Origin: Marinomonas mediterranea MMB-1
GTDB lineage: Bacteria > Pseudomonadota > Gammaproteobacteria > Pseudomonadales > Marinomonadaceae
Reading direction: 5' to 3'
Assembly: GCF_000192865.1 (NCBI RefSeq)
Contig: NC_015276.1
Span: 2,418,001 to 2,482,000, forward strand
Length of the DNA: 64,000 bases
In this document: piece by piece, positions 8,200 to 16,521 of the stretch
Layout: each line of letters begins with the position of its first letter
Numbering within the stretch: the first letter of the stretch is position 1
The notes under the pieces: model-generated
Told to the model about the DNA's origin: nothing
The model's database searches: none
The model's input: only the letters and a program-made list of their open reading frames with translations
Position numbers and translations under genes: made by a program

Positions 8200-10221
8200 A
8201 TGTTTGACAAAATACTCATTGCTAATCGAGGCGAAATCGCCTGCCGAGTGATAAAAACCGCTCGAAAAATGGGCATTCGCACTGTTGCTGTGTATTCCGA
8301 TGCTGACCGTCACGCCCTCCATGTTGAGATGGCGGATGAAGCCGTACACATAGGTCATGCCCCTTCTCGCGAATCGTACCTCGTCATAGAAAAAGTCATT
8401 GCAGCGGCAAAACAAACTGGGGCTCAAGCCATTCATCCGGGTTATGGTTTCTTAAGTGAAAATGCCGATTTTTGTCGAGCTTGCCAAGACAACAACCTAG
8501 TCTTTATCGGCCCGCCTGTTGGTGCGATCGAAGCCATGGGGTCAAAATCGGCTGCCAAAGACATCATGGGAAAAGCCGATGTGCCATTAGTACCGGGTTA
8601 TCATGGCGCGGATCAAGACCCTGAGTTACTTAGAGCAAGTTCGGAACAAATGGGCTACCCCGTACTGCTAAAAGCCGCCGCCGGAGGTGGTGGTAAAGGC
8701 ATGCGCCAAGTTTGGCAAGCCGAGGATTTTGATGAAGCTTTAGCGGCCGCTAAACGCGAGGCGATGAATGGTTTTGGTGACGACACCATGTTAGTGGAGA
8801 AATACTTGACCGAGCCTCGTCATGTGGAAATTCAAGTTTTTTGTGATCAACACCACAATGCCGTCTATTTATTTGAGCGCGATTGCTCATTACAGCGCCG
8901 TCACCAGAAAGTTATTGAAGAAGCTCCTGCTCCCGGCATGTCAGACTCTTTACGCCAACAAATGGGTGAAGCCGCAGTCAGAGCAGCCCAAGCGATTGAT
9001 TATCAAGGCGCTGGTACAGTGGAGTTCTTGCTTGATCATGATGGCCGCTTTTACTTTATGGAAATGAATACTCGCTTACAAGTGGAGCACCCTGTTACCG
9101 AGATGATTACGGGGCAAGACTTAGTAGAATGGCAACTGCGTGTCGCCGCGGGACAAACATTACCCTGCCGACAAGAGCAATTAACGATTCATGGACATGC
9201 ATTTGAAGCTCGGGTATACGCTGAAGACCCCGATAAGGATTTCTTACCCGTTACCGGTCAACTGCATTTGCTACGTCCCCCAGCCGATAACGATAATGTT
9301 CGAGTGGATACCGGCGTTCGACAAGGCGATGAGGTCAGCGTTTACTACGACCCCATGATTGCCAAACTCATCGTTTGGGATGAAGACAGAGAAACGGCGT
9401 TACAACGCTTACGCCAGTCCCTACGTGACTACCAAATTGCAGGCATGAAAACCAACCTACCTTTTCTCTACAAGTTGGCCAGTGTCGATGCGTTTGCCCA
9501 TGCTGATCTGGACACGCGATTCATCGAGCGCCATGAGCAGGAGATCTTCAAGCCCGATGAATTTGACCAGACAAAGCATTTACTACTCGCCACATTATTC
9601 ATGCTCCTGAAAGAAAGTCAGTACCATTCTGGCGACGCTCATTCATCTGTCGATAAGCGTTCACCTTGGTTGGAAACACATGACTGGCGCATGAATTTAG
9701 TTCATTGCCAACACATCACGCTATTGATCGATGACGAGCCTCACCTTCTCAAAGTCCAAGCCACCACGCGAGATACACTTGATGGCTACAGGATTGAATA
9801 TGACGGACAAGACTATTTTGTCGCTGGGGAACGATTTGAACACGAGCTTATCGCTCACATTGAAGGACACCGACAAACAGCAACCGTGTCGCTCCAGGAT
9901 AACAAAGGGATGCTATTTACTCAGCAAGGAAGGCTTGAATTCACCTTGCCGGAAGTCGATTTAGGCATGGAGGATGCCAGCCAGTCACAAGGCGCGCTAG
10001 CGGCACCCATGAACGGCACAGTGGTTGAGCTGGCCGTCAAAGCCGGTGAGAAGGTTAGCAAAGACAGCCTATTACTCGTCATGGAAGCAATGAAAATGGA
10101 GCACAGTATTCGTGCGCCAGCCGACGGTTACGTAAAAGAATTCTATTTCACCGCTGGTGATTTGGTCGATGGTGGTGCGCAACTTATGTCCTTTAATACG
10201 GAGGCTGAGACCGCTCTATGA
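8200..10221 (+). CDS. liuD: 3-methylcrotonyl-CoA carboxylase, biotin carboxylase/BCCP (alpha) subunit
   Basis: 673 aa from the ATG at 8200 (MFDKILIANRGEIACRV), with AGGAGA about 10 nt upstream. Order: biotin carboxylase N-terminal domain (1-115), ATP-grasp (about 115-330) with AAAGGGGKGMR and EMNTRLQVEHPVTE, biotin carboxylase C-domain, a linker region, and a C-terminal biotinyl domain with VMEAMKMEHSI, whose lysine is biotinylated. It carboxylates its own biotin with ATP and bicarbonate and partners the beta subunit at 5700-7307. Confidence 0.92.
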   Translation: MFDKILIANRGEIACRVIKTARKMGIRTVAVYSDADRHALHVEMADEAVHIGHAPSRESYLVIEKVIAAAKQTGAQAIHPGYGFLSENADFCRACQDNNLVFIGPPVGAIEAMGSKSAAKDIMGKADVPLVPGYHGADQDPELLRASSEQMGYPVLLKAAAGGGGKGMRQVWQAEDFDEALAAAKREAMNGFGDDTMLVEKYLTEPRHVEIQVFCDQHHNAVYLFERDCSLQRRHQKVIEEAPAPGMSDSLRQQMGEAAVRAAQAIDYQGAGTVEFLLDHDGRFYFMEMNTRLQVEHPVTEMITGQDLVEWQLRVAAGQTLPCRQEQLTIHGHAFEARVYAEDPDKDFLPVTGQLHLLRPPADNDNVRVDTGVRQGDEVSVYYDPMIAKLIVWDEDRETALQRLRQSLRDYQIAGMKTNLPFLYKLASVDAFAHADLDTRFIERHEQEIFKPDEFDQTKHLLLATLFMLLKESQYHSGDAHSSVDKRSPWLETHDWRMNLVHCQHITLLIDDEPHLLKVQATTRDTLDGYRIEYDGQDYFVAGERFEHELIAHIEGHRQTATVSLQDNKGMLFTQQGRLEFTLPEVDLGMEDASQSQGALAAPMNGTVVELAVKAGEKVSKDSLLLVMEAMKMEHSIRAPADGYVKEFYFTAGDLVDGGAQLMSFNTEAETAL

Positions 10222-11117
10222 GCTTACCTAAAAGGGTCAAAATCGTTGAAGTCGGCCCAAGAGATGGTTTGCAAAATGAGTCGCAGATCATCTCAACTGA
10301 AACCAAGATTGCACTGGTTAAAAAGCTCGCTGAAAGTGGTTTAGGCTATATTGAAACAGGCAGCTTTGTTAACCCTAAGTGGATTCCCCAGATGGCCGAC
10401 AGCGAACAGGTATTTAGCGGCATAGAACGGCTGCCCGACATTACCTATGCGGCGTTAACGCCCAATCTAAAAGGCTTCCAACGGGCAATGGACGTAAAGG
10501 CTTCTGAGGTGGCTATTTTTGCCGCTGCTTCAGAAGCTTTTTCTCAAAAAAACATTAATTGCTCGATAGCCGAAAGTTTACAGCGGTTTGAACCACTGAT
10601 CGCCGCCGCCAACGAGCAAAAAGTAGCGGTGCGCGGTTATGTGTCCTGTGTTTTAGGCTGCCCCTATGAAGGCGATATTGCCCCCAGTAAGGTCGCAGAC
10701 GTGACAGAACAATTACTCGCCATGGGCTGCTATGAAGTCTCCCTTGGCGACACCATAGGCGTGGGCACCCCAGCTGCCGTTGAACGCTTGTTAGATGAGG
10801 TTTTAACCAATACCCCAACAGACAAACTGGCAATGCATATGCACGATACATATGGGCAAGCGGTGGCGAATATCTATGCCGCCTTAATGCGTGGTATCTC
10901 TGTGGTCGATGCGTCCGTGGCTGGATTAGGCGGCTGTCCCTACGCCAAAGGCGCATCTGGGAACGTGGCGACAGAAGACGTGGTCTATCTACTCAATGGT
11001 TTAGGTATTGAGCATAAGGTGAATCTAGGAAAACTGATCGAAGCTGGGAAGTTCATCAGCTCTGCTCTTGGGCGGAACAATGCGTCTAAAGTAGCTCACG
11101 CCCTTTCTCAGCAATAA
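10218..11117 (+). CDS. liuE: Hydroxymethylglutaryl-CoA lyase
   Basis: 299 aa TIM-barrel protein of the HMGL-like family. VEVGPRDGLQNE at the N-terminus holds the catalytic/metal residues, MHMHDTYGQA the metal-binding histidines, and GLGGCPYAKGASGNVATED the glycine-rich signature with the catalytic cysteine. It cleaves HMG-CoA to acetyl-CoA and acetoacetate, the last step of the leucine/isovalerate route. It overlaps the carboxylase alpha gene by 4 bp (ATGA), indicating translational coupling, and ends the operon at a bidirectional terminator. Confidence 0.93.
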   Translation: MSLPKRVKIVEVGPRDGLQNESQIISTETKIALVKKLAESGLGYIETGSFVNPKWIPQMADSEQVFSGIERLPDITYAALTPNLKGFQRAMDVKASEVAIFAAASEAFSQKNINCSIAESLQRFEPLIAAANEQKVAVRGYVSCVLGCPYEGDIAPSKVADVTEQLLAMGCYEVSLGDTIGVGTPAAVERLLDEVLTNTPTDKLAMHMHDTYGQAVANIYAALMRGISVVDASVAGLGGCPYAKGASGNVATEDVVYLLNGLGIEHKVNLGKLIEAGKFISSALGRNNASKVAHALSQQ

Positions 11118-11134
11118 AGATGCTTATAAGGCTG

Positions 11135-11163
11135 ACATGGGATCCATTAGGATCCCATGTTTT
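11135..11163. terminator. Bidirectional intrinsic terminator between liuE and lysR
   Basis: ACATGGGATCC (11135-11145), 4-nt loop, GGATCCCATGT (11150-11160), then TTT. The stem is a perfect 11 bp. It serves convergent genes and overlaps the 3' end of the lysR coding sequence. Confidence 0.75.
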
Positions 11164-12058
11164 GTGCCGCCTCTTGAAAGGCATTTCGTAGCCAAATAAG
11201 CCCTTCGTCTTTGTGACGATACTGGTGCCACTGGGCACATTGTTTTAAGACTGGAATATCAAATGGCAGAGGGTGAATTTTTAGCGGCCATGCTTGGGCC
11301 ATCTTATGCGCTAACCTCGCGTGAATCGTCGCAATATTGTCAGTGCCAATGACTAAAGCGGGCAACGACGCAAAACTGAAGGTAGTCGCCGCAATACGAC
11401 GCTCTATATTGTGTTGGTTCGCAAAAGACAGTTCAAAAAAGCCTTTTTTCATACCACCTGGGCGCATCACCACATGACCTGCCTCAGCATATTTTTGCTT
11501 AGTCAACTCGCCTTTTGCCAGCTCACTATGCTGCCATACAACACAGGCAAACTCTTCTTCATACAAAACATCGTTGGGATGCTCCTTCGAAACAAAATCG
11601 GAAGGAATGATTAATAAGTCTGCTTCACCGCGCTCCAATTGCTCATGAGGGTTATCGATTTGCGCTAAAAACTCAAAACGCGCTGTGCATTTGTGCTGCC
11701 CAACCACCTCAAGTAAGTAGGGAATAAAAACAGTTTGCGTATAGTCGGAACAAAAGATGCTAAAAATTCTATCTGTGTTCTGTGGCTCAAACGTAGGCTG
11801 AATAAGAATCGTGCTTTCTATGTTGTTCAAGGCATTGCGTACATGCACTTTTAAGTTCTCACCAAACGGTGTAATCAGCATTTTTCGACCCACTTGTGCC
11901 AGCAAGTCATCATTAAAATACTCTCTCAACCTAGATAAAGAATTGCTCAGTGCCGAGGGACTCATATTCAGTTTCTCCGCCCCTTTGGTAATGCTTTGCT
12001 CCGTCAGCAAGGTGTCTAATGCCACCAGCAAATTCAAATCAAGCTTTTTAAAACGCAT
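11147..12058 (-). CDS. LysR-family transcriptional regulator (NodD/NahR-like)
   Basis: 303 aa from the ATG at 12058; a TTG three codons upstream is less likely because the AAGAAGGG ribosome site would be too close. The N-terminus MRFKKLDLNLLVALDTL resembles NodD/NahR-type regulators, with a winged HTH (SITKGAEKLNMSPSALSNSL) at about 24-43 and a C-terminal inducer-binding domain. It is divergent from the DUF1302 operon and convergent with liuE. Two near-identical LysR boxes, one 31 bp upstream of its own start and one before the FAH operon, suggest it activates both operons. The inducer is unknown. Confidence 0.88.
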   Translation of the reverse strand: MRFKKLDLNLLVALDTLLTEQSITKGAEKLNMSPSALSNSLSRLREYFNDDLLAQVGRKMLITPFGENLKVHVRNALNNIESTILIQPTFEPQNTDRIFSIFCSDYTQTVFIPYLLEVVGQHKCTARFEFLAQIDNPHEQLERGEADLLIIPSDFVSKEHPNDVLYEEEFACVVWQHSELAKGELTKQKYAEAGHVVMRPGGMKKGFFELSFANQHNIERRIAATTFSFASLPALVIGTDNIATIHARLAHKMAQAWPLKIHPLPFDIPVLKQCAQWHQYRHKDEGLIWLRNAFQEAAQNMGS

Positions 12059-12088
12059 GGGAATCAACCCTTCTTTATTATTTTAATC

Positions 12089-12184
12089 ATTCGATAGTAT
12101 CGAATCATCGATTCAATTTAAAGGGCTCTTGTGAATGATAAAGCTGGCTTATAGTGGACTTGTTCTTAACGATAAAAATAAAAC
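12089..12184 (+). promoter_or_regulatory. LysR-type operator and promoter of the DUF1302 operon
   Basis: ATTCGATA-G-TATCGAAT (12089-12105) is a perfect palindrome containing TTC-N9-GAA at 12091-12104 and flanking bases. A second small repeat GAATC-ATC-GATTC follows at 12102-12114. ATTTAAAGGG (12116-12125), a -10-like TATAGT (12150-12155) and AACGATAAAAATAAAAC (12168-12184) match the promoter at 2841-2947 with spacings equal within 1 bp. The box centre is near -65 from the presumed start of transcription, and the site also lies in position for lysR autoregulation. Confidence 0.72.
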
Positions 12185-12205
12185 CTTCAACGAGAGGAAG
12201 AACAA

Positions 12206-13804
12206 ATGAGTAGATTTAACTCCGCGTCATTTCGGCTTACGTCTGTGGCTGTCGCCATTATTTCCAGTACGTCAACCGCCTATGGCTTCAATATAGACAC
12301 TGGAAACCCCGACTTTAGGCTCAGCCTAAATAACTCGGTTAAGTACAGTACCGCGTTTCGATTAGAAGAAGCGTCCCCCGGCTTAACAAGCGATGCAAAC
12401 CAAGATGACGGTAACAATAACTTTGATAAAGGGCTTGTTTCGAATCGACTTGATTTGTTTTCTGAAATCGATGCTTCCTACAAAAATATAGGATTTCGGA
12501 TCAGTGGCGCTGCTTGGTACGACGATGTTTATAACGGTTCAACCGATAATACAACCAGTACATCCAACCATTCGCCAGCAAGTGAATTTTCTGATAACAC
12601 CACAGAAATTATGGGTAATGATGCTGAGTTGTTAGACGCATTCGTTTATGGATATTTCCCTGTTATGAATGGTATGGAAGGTACCGTTCGTTTAGGTCGA
12701 CACTCGCTTTTATGGGGCGAAAGCCTGTTTTTTGGTGCCAATGGTATCGCAGGGGGTCAAGCACCTAACGATGTAGTAAAACTACTGTCAGTGCCGAATT
12801 CAACATTTAAAGAAGTCGTTAGACCAACAGGTAAGCTGTCGGTAGACATACCCGTTAGCGATGAAGTGACGATAGGCGCTTACTATGGTTACGAGTGGGA
12901 AGCGTCTCGCATCCCACCAGCTGGTGCCTACTTGTCAAGTGGTGACGCCATTGGCTCAGAAGTTATATTGGCTGGCACAAGCACCATTAAAAAAGTCGAT
13001 GATGAAGAAGCCAGTGATACGGGTCAGTACGGTTTGCAAGTACGTTGGACTGACGATGATCTCGATGCTGACTTTGGTTTATACGCCATTCGCTACAATG
13101 CTTACGGCGCAAGTAACTTATATACCTATTTAGATTCGACTTTTCATCCCACCCAATACAAGTTCGCTTATGCAGAAGGGATCGAAGCCTACGGTGCGAG
13201 CATGGCAAAAAGCGTTGGAGTATGGAGCTTAGCAACTGAAATTTCTTATCGTAAAAATGCGCCTTTAGAAAGTAACGGAGCTGTTATCACTCCCGTAGGA
13301 ACACAATACGACAACAACGATAACCCAGGTTATGCCGTAGGTGAAACGGCGCACGCGCAAATTTCATGGCTTGCAGGCTTCGGCCCCACTTTTATTTCCG
13401 ATGAAGCAAGTTTCGCCGGTGAGATTGCTTGGAATACTCGAGTGAAGACAACAAAAAATGAAAGCTTTTTGAATGAGAATGCGGATCGGTCGGCGGTCGG
13501 TGTGAGAATGACTTATAGCCCAACATATCGTCAGGTGTTTGACGGCATCGATCTTACGCCTTCTGTTGGTTTCGGTCACACTTGGGGTAAATCTTCGGCA
13601 GTAAGTGCATTTGGTGTCGATGGGGGCGGTGATGTCAATATTGGCGTTAAAGCTGTCTACCTAGACCGTTGGAATATGTCTTTAAGCTACACCAAGTTTT
13701 TGGGTGAAGAAGGCAACTATCTCGATTCAAGCAACCATACGCAATACAAACAATCGCTTAAAGATCGGGATTTTCTCGCAGCCTCTATCAATACCACCTT
13801 TTAA
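12206..13804 (+). CDS. DUF1302 family outer-membrane protein
   Basis: 532 aa with an N-terminal signal peptide ending near TSTAYG, followed by NIDTGNPDFRLSLNNSVKYS, the usual first strand of DUF1302 proteins. The rest is rich in alternating aromatic strands, asparagine and glycine and ends in phenylalanine (SINTTF), as expected for an outer-membrane beta-barrel. DUF1302 genes commonly sit with DUF1329, Ycf48-like and RND genes in clusters for hydrophobic compounds; all four are present in this operon. A transport or channel role for the substrate is inferred. GAGGAAG precedes the ATG. Confidence 0.85.
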   Translation: MSRFNSASFRLTSVAVAIISSTSTAYGFNIDTGNPDFRLSLNNSVKYSTAFRLEEASPGLTSDANQDDGNNNFDKGLVSNRLDLFSEIDASYKNIGFRISGAAWYDDVYNGSTDNTTSTSNHSPASEFSDNTTEIMGNDAELLDAFVYGYFPVMNGMEGTVRLGRHSLLWGESLFFGANGIAGGQAPNDVVKLLSVPNSTFKEVVRPTGKLSVDIPVSDEVTIGAYYGYEWEASRIPPAGAYLSSGDAIGSEVILAGTSTIKKVDDEEASDTGQYGLQVRWTDDDLDADFGLYAIRYNAYGASNLYTYLDSTFHPTQYKFAYAEGIEAYGASMAKSVGVWSLATEISYRKNAPLESNGAVITPVGTQYDNNDNPGYAVGETAHAQISWLAGFGPTFISDEASFAGEIAWNTRVKTTKNESFLNENADRSAVGVRMTYSPTYRQVFDGIDLTPSVGFGHTWGKSSAVSAFGVDGGGDVNIGVKAVYLDRWNMSLSYTKFLGEEGNYLDSSNHTQYKQSLKDRDFLAASINTTF

Positions 13805-13819
13805 CTATTGGAGAACGAA

Positions 13820-15181
13820 ATGTATAACAACAAAAAACATCGTTTAAAAATTCTTTTCACCTCCGCCCTTTTGAGCAGTGTAGCGTCGCTAAGCTTGGCG
13901 GCGGTCAGTCCAGAAGAAGCAGCGCGACTAGGTCAAGACTTAACACCTTTTGGTGGAGAAATTGCTGGCAACAGTGAAGGCACCATTCCAGCTTGGACGG
14001 GAGGATATAACGACTTTATTCCAGGCCAAGTTTTAGGTGGAAAACGCCTCGACCCCTATAAAGATGAAAAGCCCCTTTACTCAGTAACAGCGCAGAATAT
14101 GCTGAAATATGCTGAGCACTTAACGGATGGTCAAAAGGCCATGCTAAAAAAATACCCAGATACATATCGCTTAGATGTCTACCCGACACACAGAACGGCG
14201 ATAGCACCGGAGTGGGTTTATAACTTTACTCACCAAAATGCGGTAAAAGCAAAACTAGATGGCCATCAACTTTCCGGTGTCTATGGCGGCATCCCCTTCC
14301 CTATTCCTAAAACCGGTCTGGAAGCCATTAATAACCACAGACTTTCTTGGAGAGGTGTGAGTTGGCGAGCTGAATTTAACCAATATCAAATTACTTCTAG
14401 CGGTAAAGTCGTGCTTACAACCGATGGCATTATCAAGCGTCAAGTCCCCTTGTATTTTGAAGAAGGATCCAGCGAAGATTTCAATGGCTTCTACGAACAA
14501 ATTTTACTTAAAAACTATGGGCCACCAATTCGTGCTGGTGAACTGATCGGTGGACAAACCAACCTTGATTCAAGCAAAACTAAGTCCTACGTGTACTTAG
14601 CTGGACAACGTCGCGTAAGAAAACTGGCGAACCCATGTTGTGATACACCGACACCGGCCACTGCAGGACTAATGTCTTTCGATGAAATAAACGTATTTTC
14701 TGGGCGTACCGAAACCTTTGATTGGAAGTTATTAGGCAAAAAAGAAATTCTACTGCCTTATAACCAAAATCGCTTTTTGCAATACCCAGACAAAGACATC
14801 ATCACTGGAAATCACTTAAATCCAGATGCGGTTCGCTGGGAACTACATCGAGTCTGGGTGGTTGAAGCAACTGTGGCGGAAGGCAAACGCCACCAAGCAG
14901 CACGCAGTAAATACTACCTTGATGAAGATACTTGGCAGGCAATGTTAGGTGACCGTTGGGATTCAAAGGGGCAGTTATGGAAAACGCTTTGGAACTTCAA
15001 CTACATAATGCCGGAATTCCCTGGAACGCTTCCGCAAACATTCGGTTTCTATAACTTGCTATCAGGCGAAGGCTATGTAGCCGACGTAATGAATGACAAG
15101 AAATATCAATACCTACCGACAAAACGTTTCCCAACCAGCACCTTTACGGGCCAAGGGATCGCGCGACAAGGTACTAGATAG
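13820..15181 (+). CDS. DUF1329 family envelope protein
   Basis: 453 aa from the ATG at 13820, 6 nt after GGAG; a TTG at 13808 lies within that ribosome site and is rejected. A signal peptide (KILFTSALLSSVASLSLA) precedes AVSPEEAARLGQDLTPFG, the characteristic DUF1329 start with the following IPAWTGGY. The family is structurally related to outer-membrane lipoprotein LolB-like folds and is predicted periplasmic; no lipobox cysteine is visible here. It follows the DUF1302 gene by 15 bp, and the pair is expected to act together in the envelope, probably on hydrophobic substrate transfer. Function is inferred only from co-occurrence. Confidence 0.85.
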   Translation: MYNNKKHRLKILFTSALLSSVASLSLAAVSPEEAARLGQDLTPFGGEIAGNSEGTIPAWTGGYNDFIPGQVLGGKRLDPYKDEKPLYSVTAQNMLKYAEHLTDGQKAMLKKYPDTYRLDVYPTHRTAIAPEWVYNFTHQNAVKAKLDGHQLSGVYGGIPFPIPKTGLEAINNHRLSWRGVSWRAEFNQYQITSSGKVVLTTDGIIKRQVPLYFEEGSSEDFNGFYEQILLKNYGPPIRAGELIGGQTNLDSSKTKSYVYLAGQRRVRKLANPCCDTPTPATAGLMSFDEINVFSGRTETFDWKLLGKKEILLPYNQNRFLQYPDKDIITGNHLNPDAVRWELHRVWVVEATVAEGKRHQAARSKYYLDEDTWQAMLGDRWDSKGQLWKTLWNFNYIMPEFPGTLPQTFGFYNLLSGEGYVADVMNDKKYQYLPTKRFPTSTFTGQGIARQGTR

Positions 15182-15202
15182 CATTAAATAAATTGAGTTG
15201 AA

Positions 15203-15275
15203 CAGTTTGCCTTAGAAAATGAATGCTCTTCTTCCCCTTTAGATCACCTCATTTTCTTGGTGCAAACTGCTTTTT
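15203..15275 (+). terminator. Long two-part stem-loop with T-tract, between DUF1329 and hydrolase genes
   Basis: CAGTTTGC (15203-15210) pairs with GCAAACTG (15262-15269), and AGAAAATGA (15214-15222) pairs with TCATTTTCT (15249-15257), leaving a 26-nt loop. CTTTTT follows. It looks like an intrinsic terminator inside the operon, so it could partly uncouple the envelope genes from the enzyme and transporter genes. Confidence 0.65.
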
Positions 15276-15341
15276 AAAAGACGCCGTAATCAAACAATTT
15301 ACACGCATTATTAATGCCGCAACAAAATAACTGGAGTACTT

Positions 15342-16499
15342 ATGTTTCGCTATTTTCCAAGCAATTATCCATGGGACCTTTCTATCAATCTGGCGCTAGA
15401 AATGGGGGCTCGTATAGGGGAAATTGAAGAGATGTGCGCACCGCTAAAAGAAGCGGCTAAAGCTAAAGACGAAGCAGGTTCAATAGCCTTTAGAGAAAGC
15501 TGGGAACGCATGGCGGATAAGCTGTGTGATTTGGCACAAGAAGACGAAGACAAGGGTCGATTGTTATCGGCTGGTGACAAATATGCTCGAGCAGCAACCT
15601 ATTATGGCACAGCTGAACGCTTGCAAGGACTTGGAAGCGAAAGTCGACTAACCCTATATAAACACTTTTTACAAGTCTTCGCTAAAGGAACGACCTTAGC
15701 GAAAGAAAACTGTGAACGCGTTGAGATTCCTTACGAGGGTAAACACATATCCGCCTTATATGTTCGCGCCGAAGGCGTGGAAGGCAAAGCGCCCATTCTC
15801 GTTCAAGTCAATGGCCTAGATTCTATTAAAGAGATGATCTATCGCGTAGGCGTGCCTCAATTATTAGCAAAACGTGGCATTTCCTCTCTCATCGTTGACC
15901 AACCAGGTACAGGCGAAGCCATACGCCTACAAGGGTTTACTGCCCGCTATGACAGTGAACATTGGGCCAGTCGAATTGTCGATTGGTTAGAAACACGTGA
16001 CGAAATTGATGCCAAAAGAATTGGCTTACAAGGGGTTTCCCTCGGCGGTTATTACTGCCCAAGAGCCGTTGCTTTTGAACCTAGATTTGCCTGTGGCCTT
16101 GTATGGGGTGCTAACCATGATTGGCGTGATGTACAAAAACGTCGCTTAGAAAAAGAAGGTGACTTTCCCGTTCCGCACTATTGGGATCATGTACGTTGGG
16201 TGTGGGGCGCAAAAGACATGGACGAATTTATGCAAATCGCTGAAAACGTCCACCTTGATGGTGTACTCGATCAAATCAAGGTGCCATTCCTCGTCACCCA
16301 TGGTGAAAAAGATTCTCAGATCCCTCTTAAATGGGCGTACCGAACCTATGAGCAACTCGTCAATAGCCCTAAACGAGAACTTAAAATTTTCACTGATCGA
16401 GAAGGTGGTGTACAGCACTCTAGCTTTGATAACTCCGCCAATGCAGGTGCCTACTTAGTCGACTGGGTGGCAGAAACGCTCGGTGGTCATACAGCCTAA
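15342..16499 (+). CDS. Alpha/beta hydrolase (FrsA/DUF1100-like)
   Basis: 385 aa. An N-terminal helical cap (about 1-110) precedes the hydrolase fold. GVSLGGYY is the nucleophile elbow (GxSxG), THGEKDSQIP gives the likely acid, and GGVQHSS the likely catalytic histidine. The architecture resembles FrsA-like and 2,6-dihydroxypseudooxynicotine-type C-C hydrolases, which cleave carbon-carbon bonds in ring-derived diketones. Next to an extradiol-type dioxygenase gene 22 bp downstream, hydrolysis of a ring-cleavage product or of a 1,3-diketone is a reasonable inference. Esterase activity is the alternative. GGAG precedes the start. Confidence 0.82.
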   Translation: MFRYFPSNYPWDLSINLALEMGARIGEIEEMCAPLKEAAKAKDEAGSIAFRESWERMADKLCDLAQEDEDKGRLLSAGDKYARAATYYGTAERLQGLGSESRLTLYKHFLQVFAKGTTLAKENCERVEIPYEGKHISALYVRAEGVEGKAPILVQVNGLDSIKEMIYRVGVPQLLAKRGISSLIVDQPGTGEAIRLQGFTARYDSEHWASRIVDWLETRDEIDAKRIGLQGVSLGGYYCPRAVAFEPRFACGLVWGANHDWRDVQKRRLEKEGDFPVPHYWDHVRWVWGAKDMDEFMQIAENVHLDGVLDQIKVPFLVTHGEKDSQIPLKWAYRTYEQLVNSPKRELKIFTDREGGVQHSSFDNSANAGAYLVDWVAETLGGHTA

Positions 16500-16521
16500 C
16501 CACTTACTAGAGGAAAGAGAT

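Noticed and set aside
5700..10221. Geranyl-CoA carboxylase (Atu pathway)
   Set aside because: Possible by family, but linkage with methylglutaconyl-CoA hydratase and HMG-CoA lyase and the absence of other atu genes favour methylcrotonyl-CoA carboxylase.
10555..10956. Long open frame on the minus strand inside liuE
   Set aside because: It lies wholly within a strongly supported gene, is rich in Arg and His as expected for an antisense shadow, and shows no family motif.
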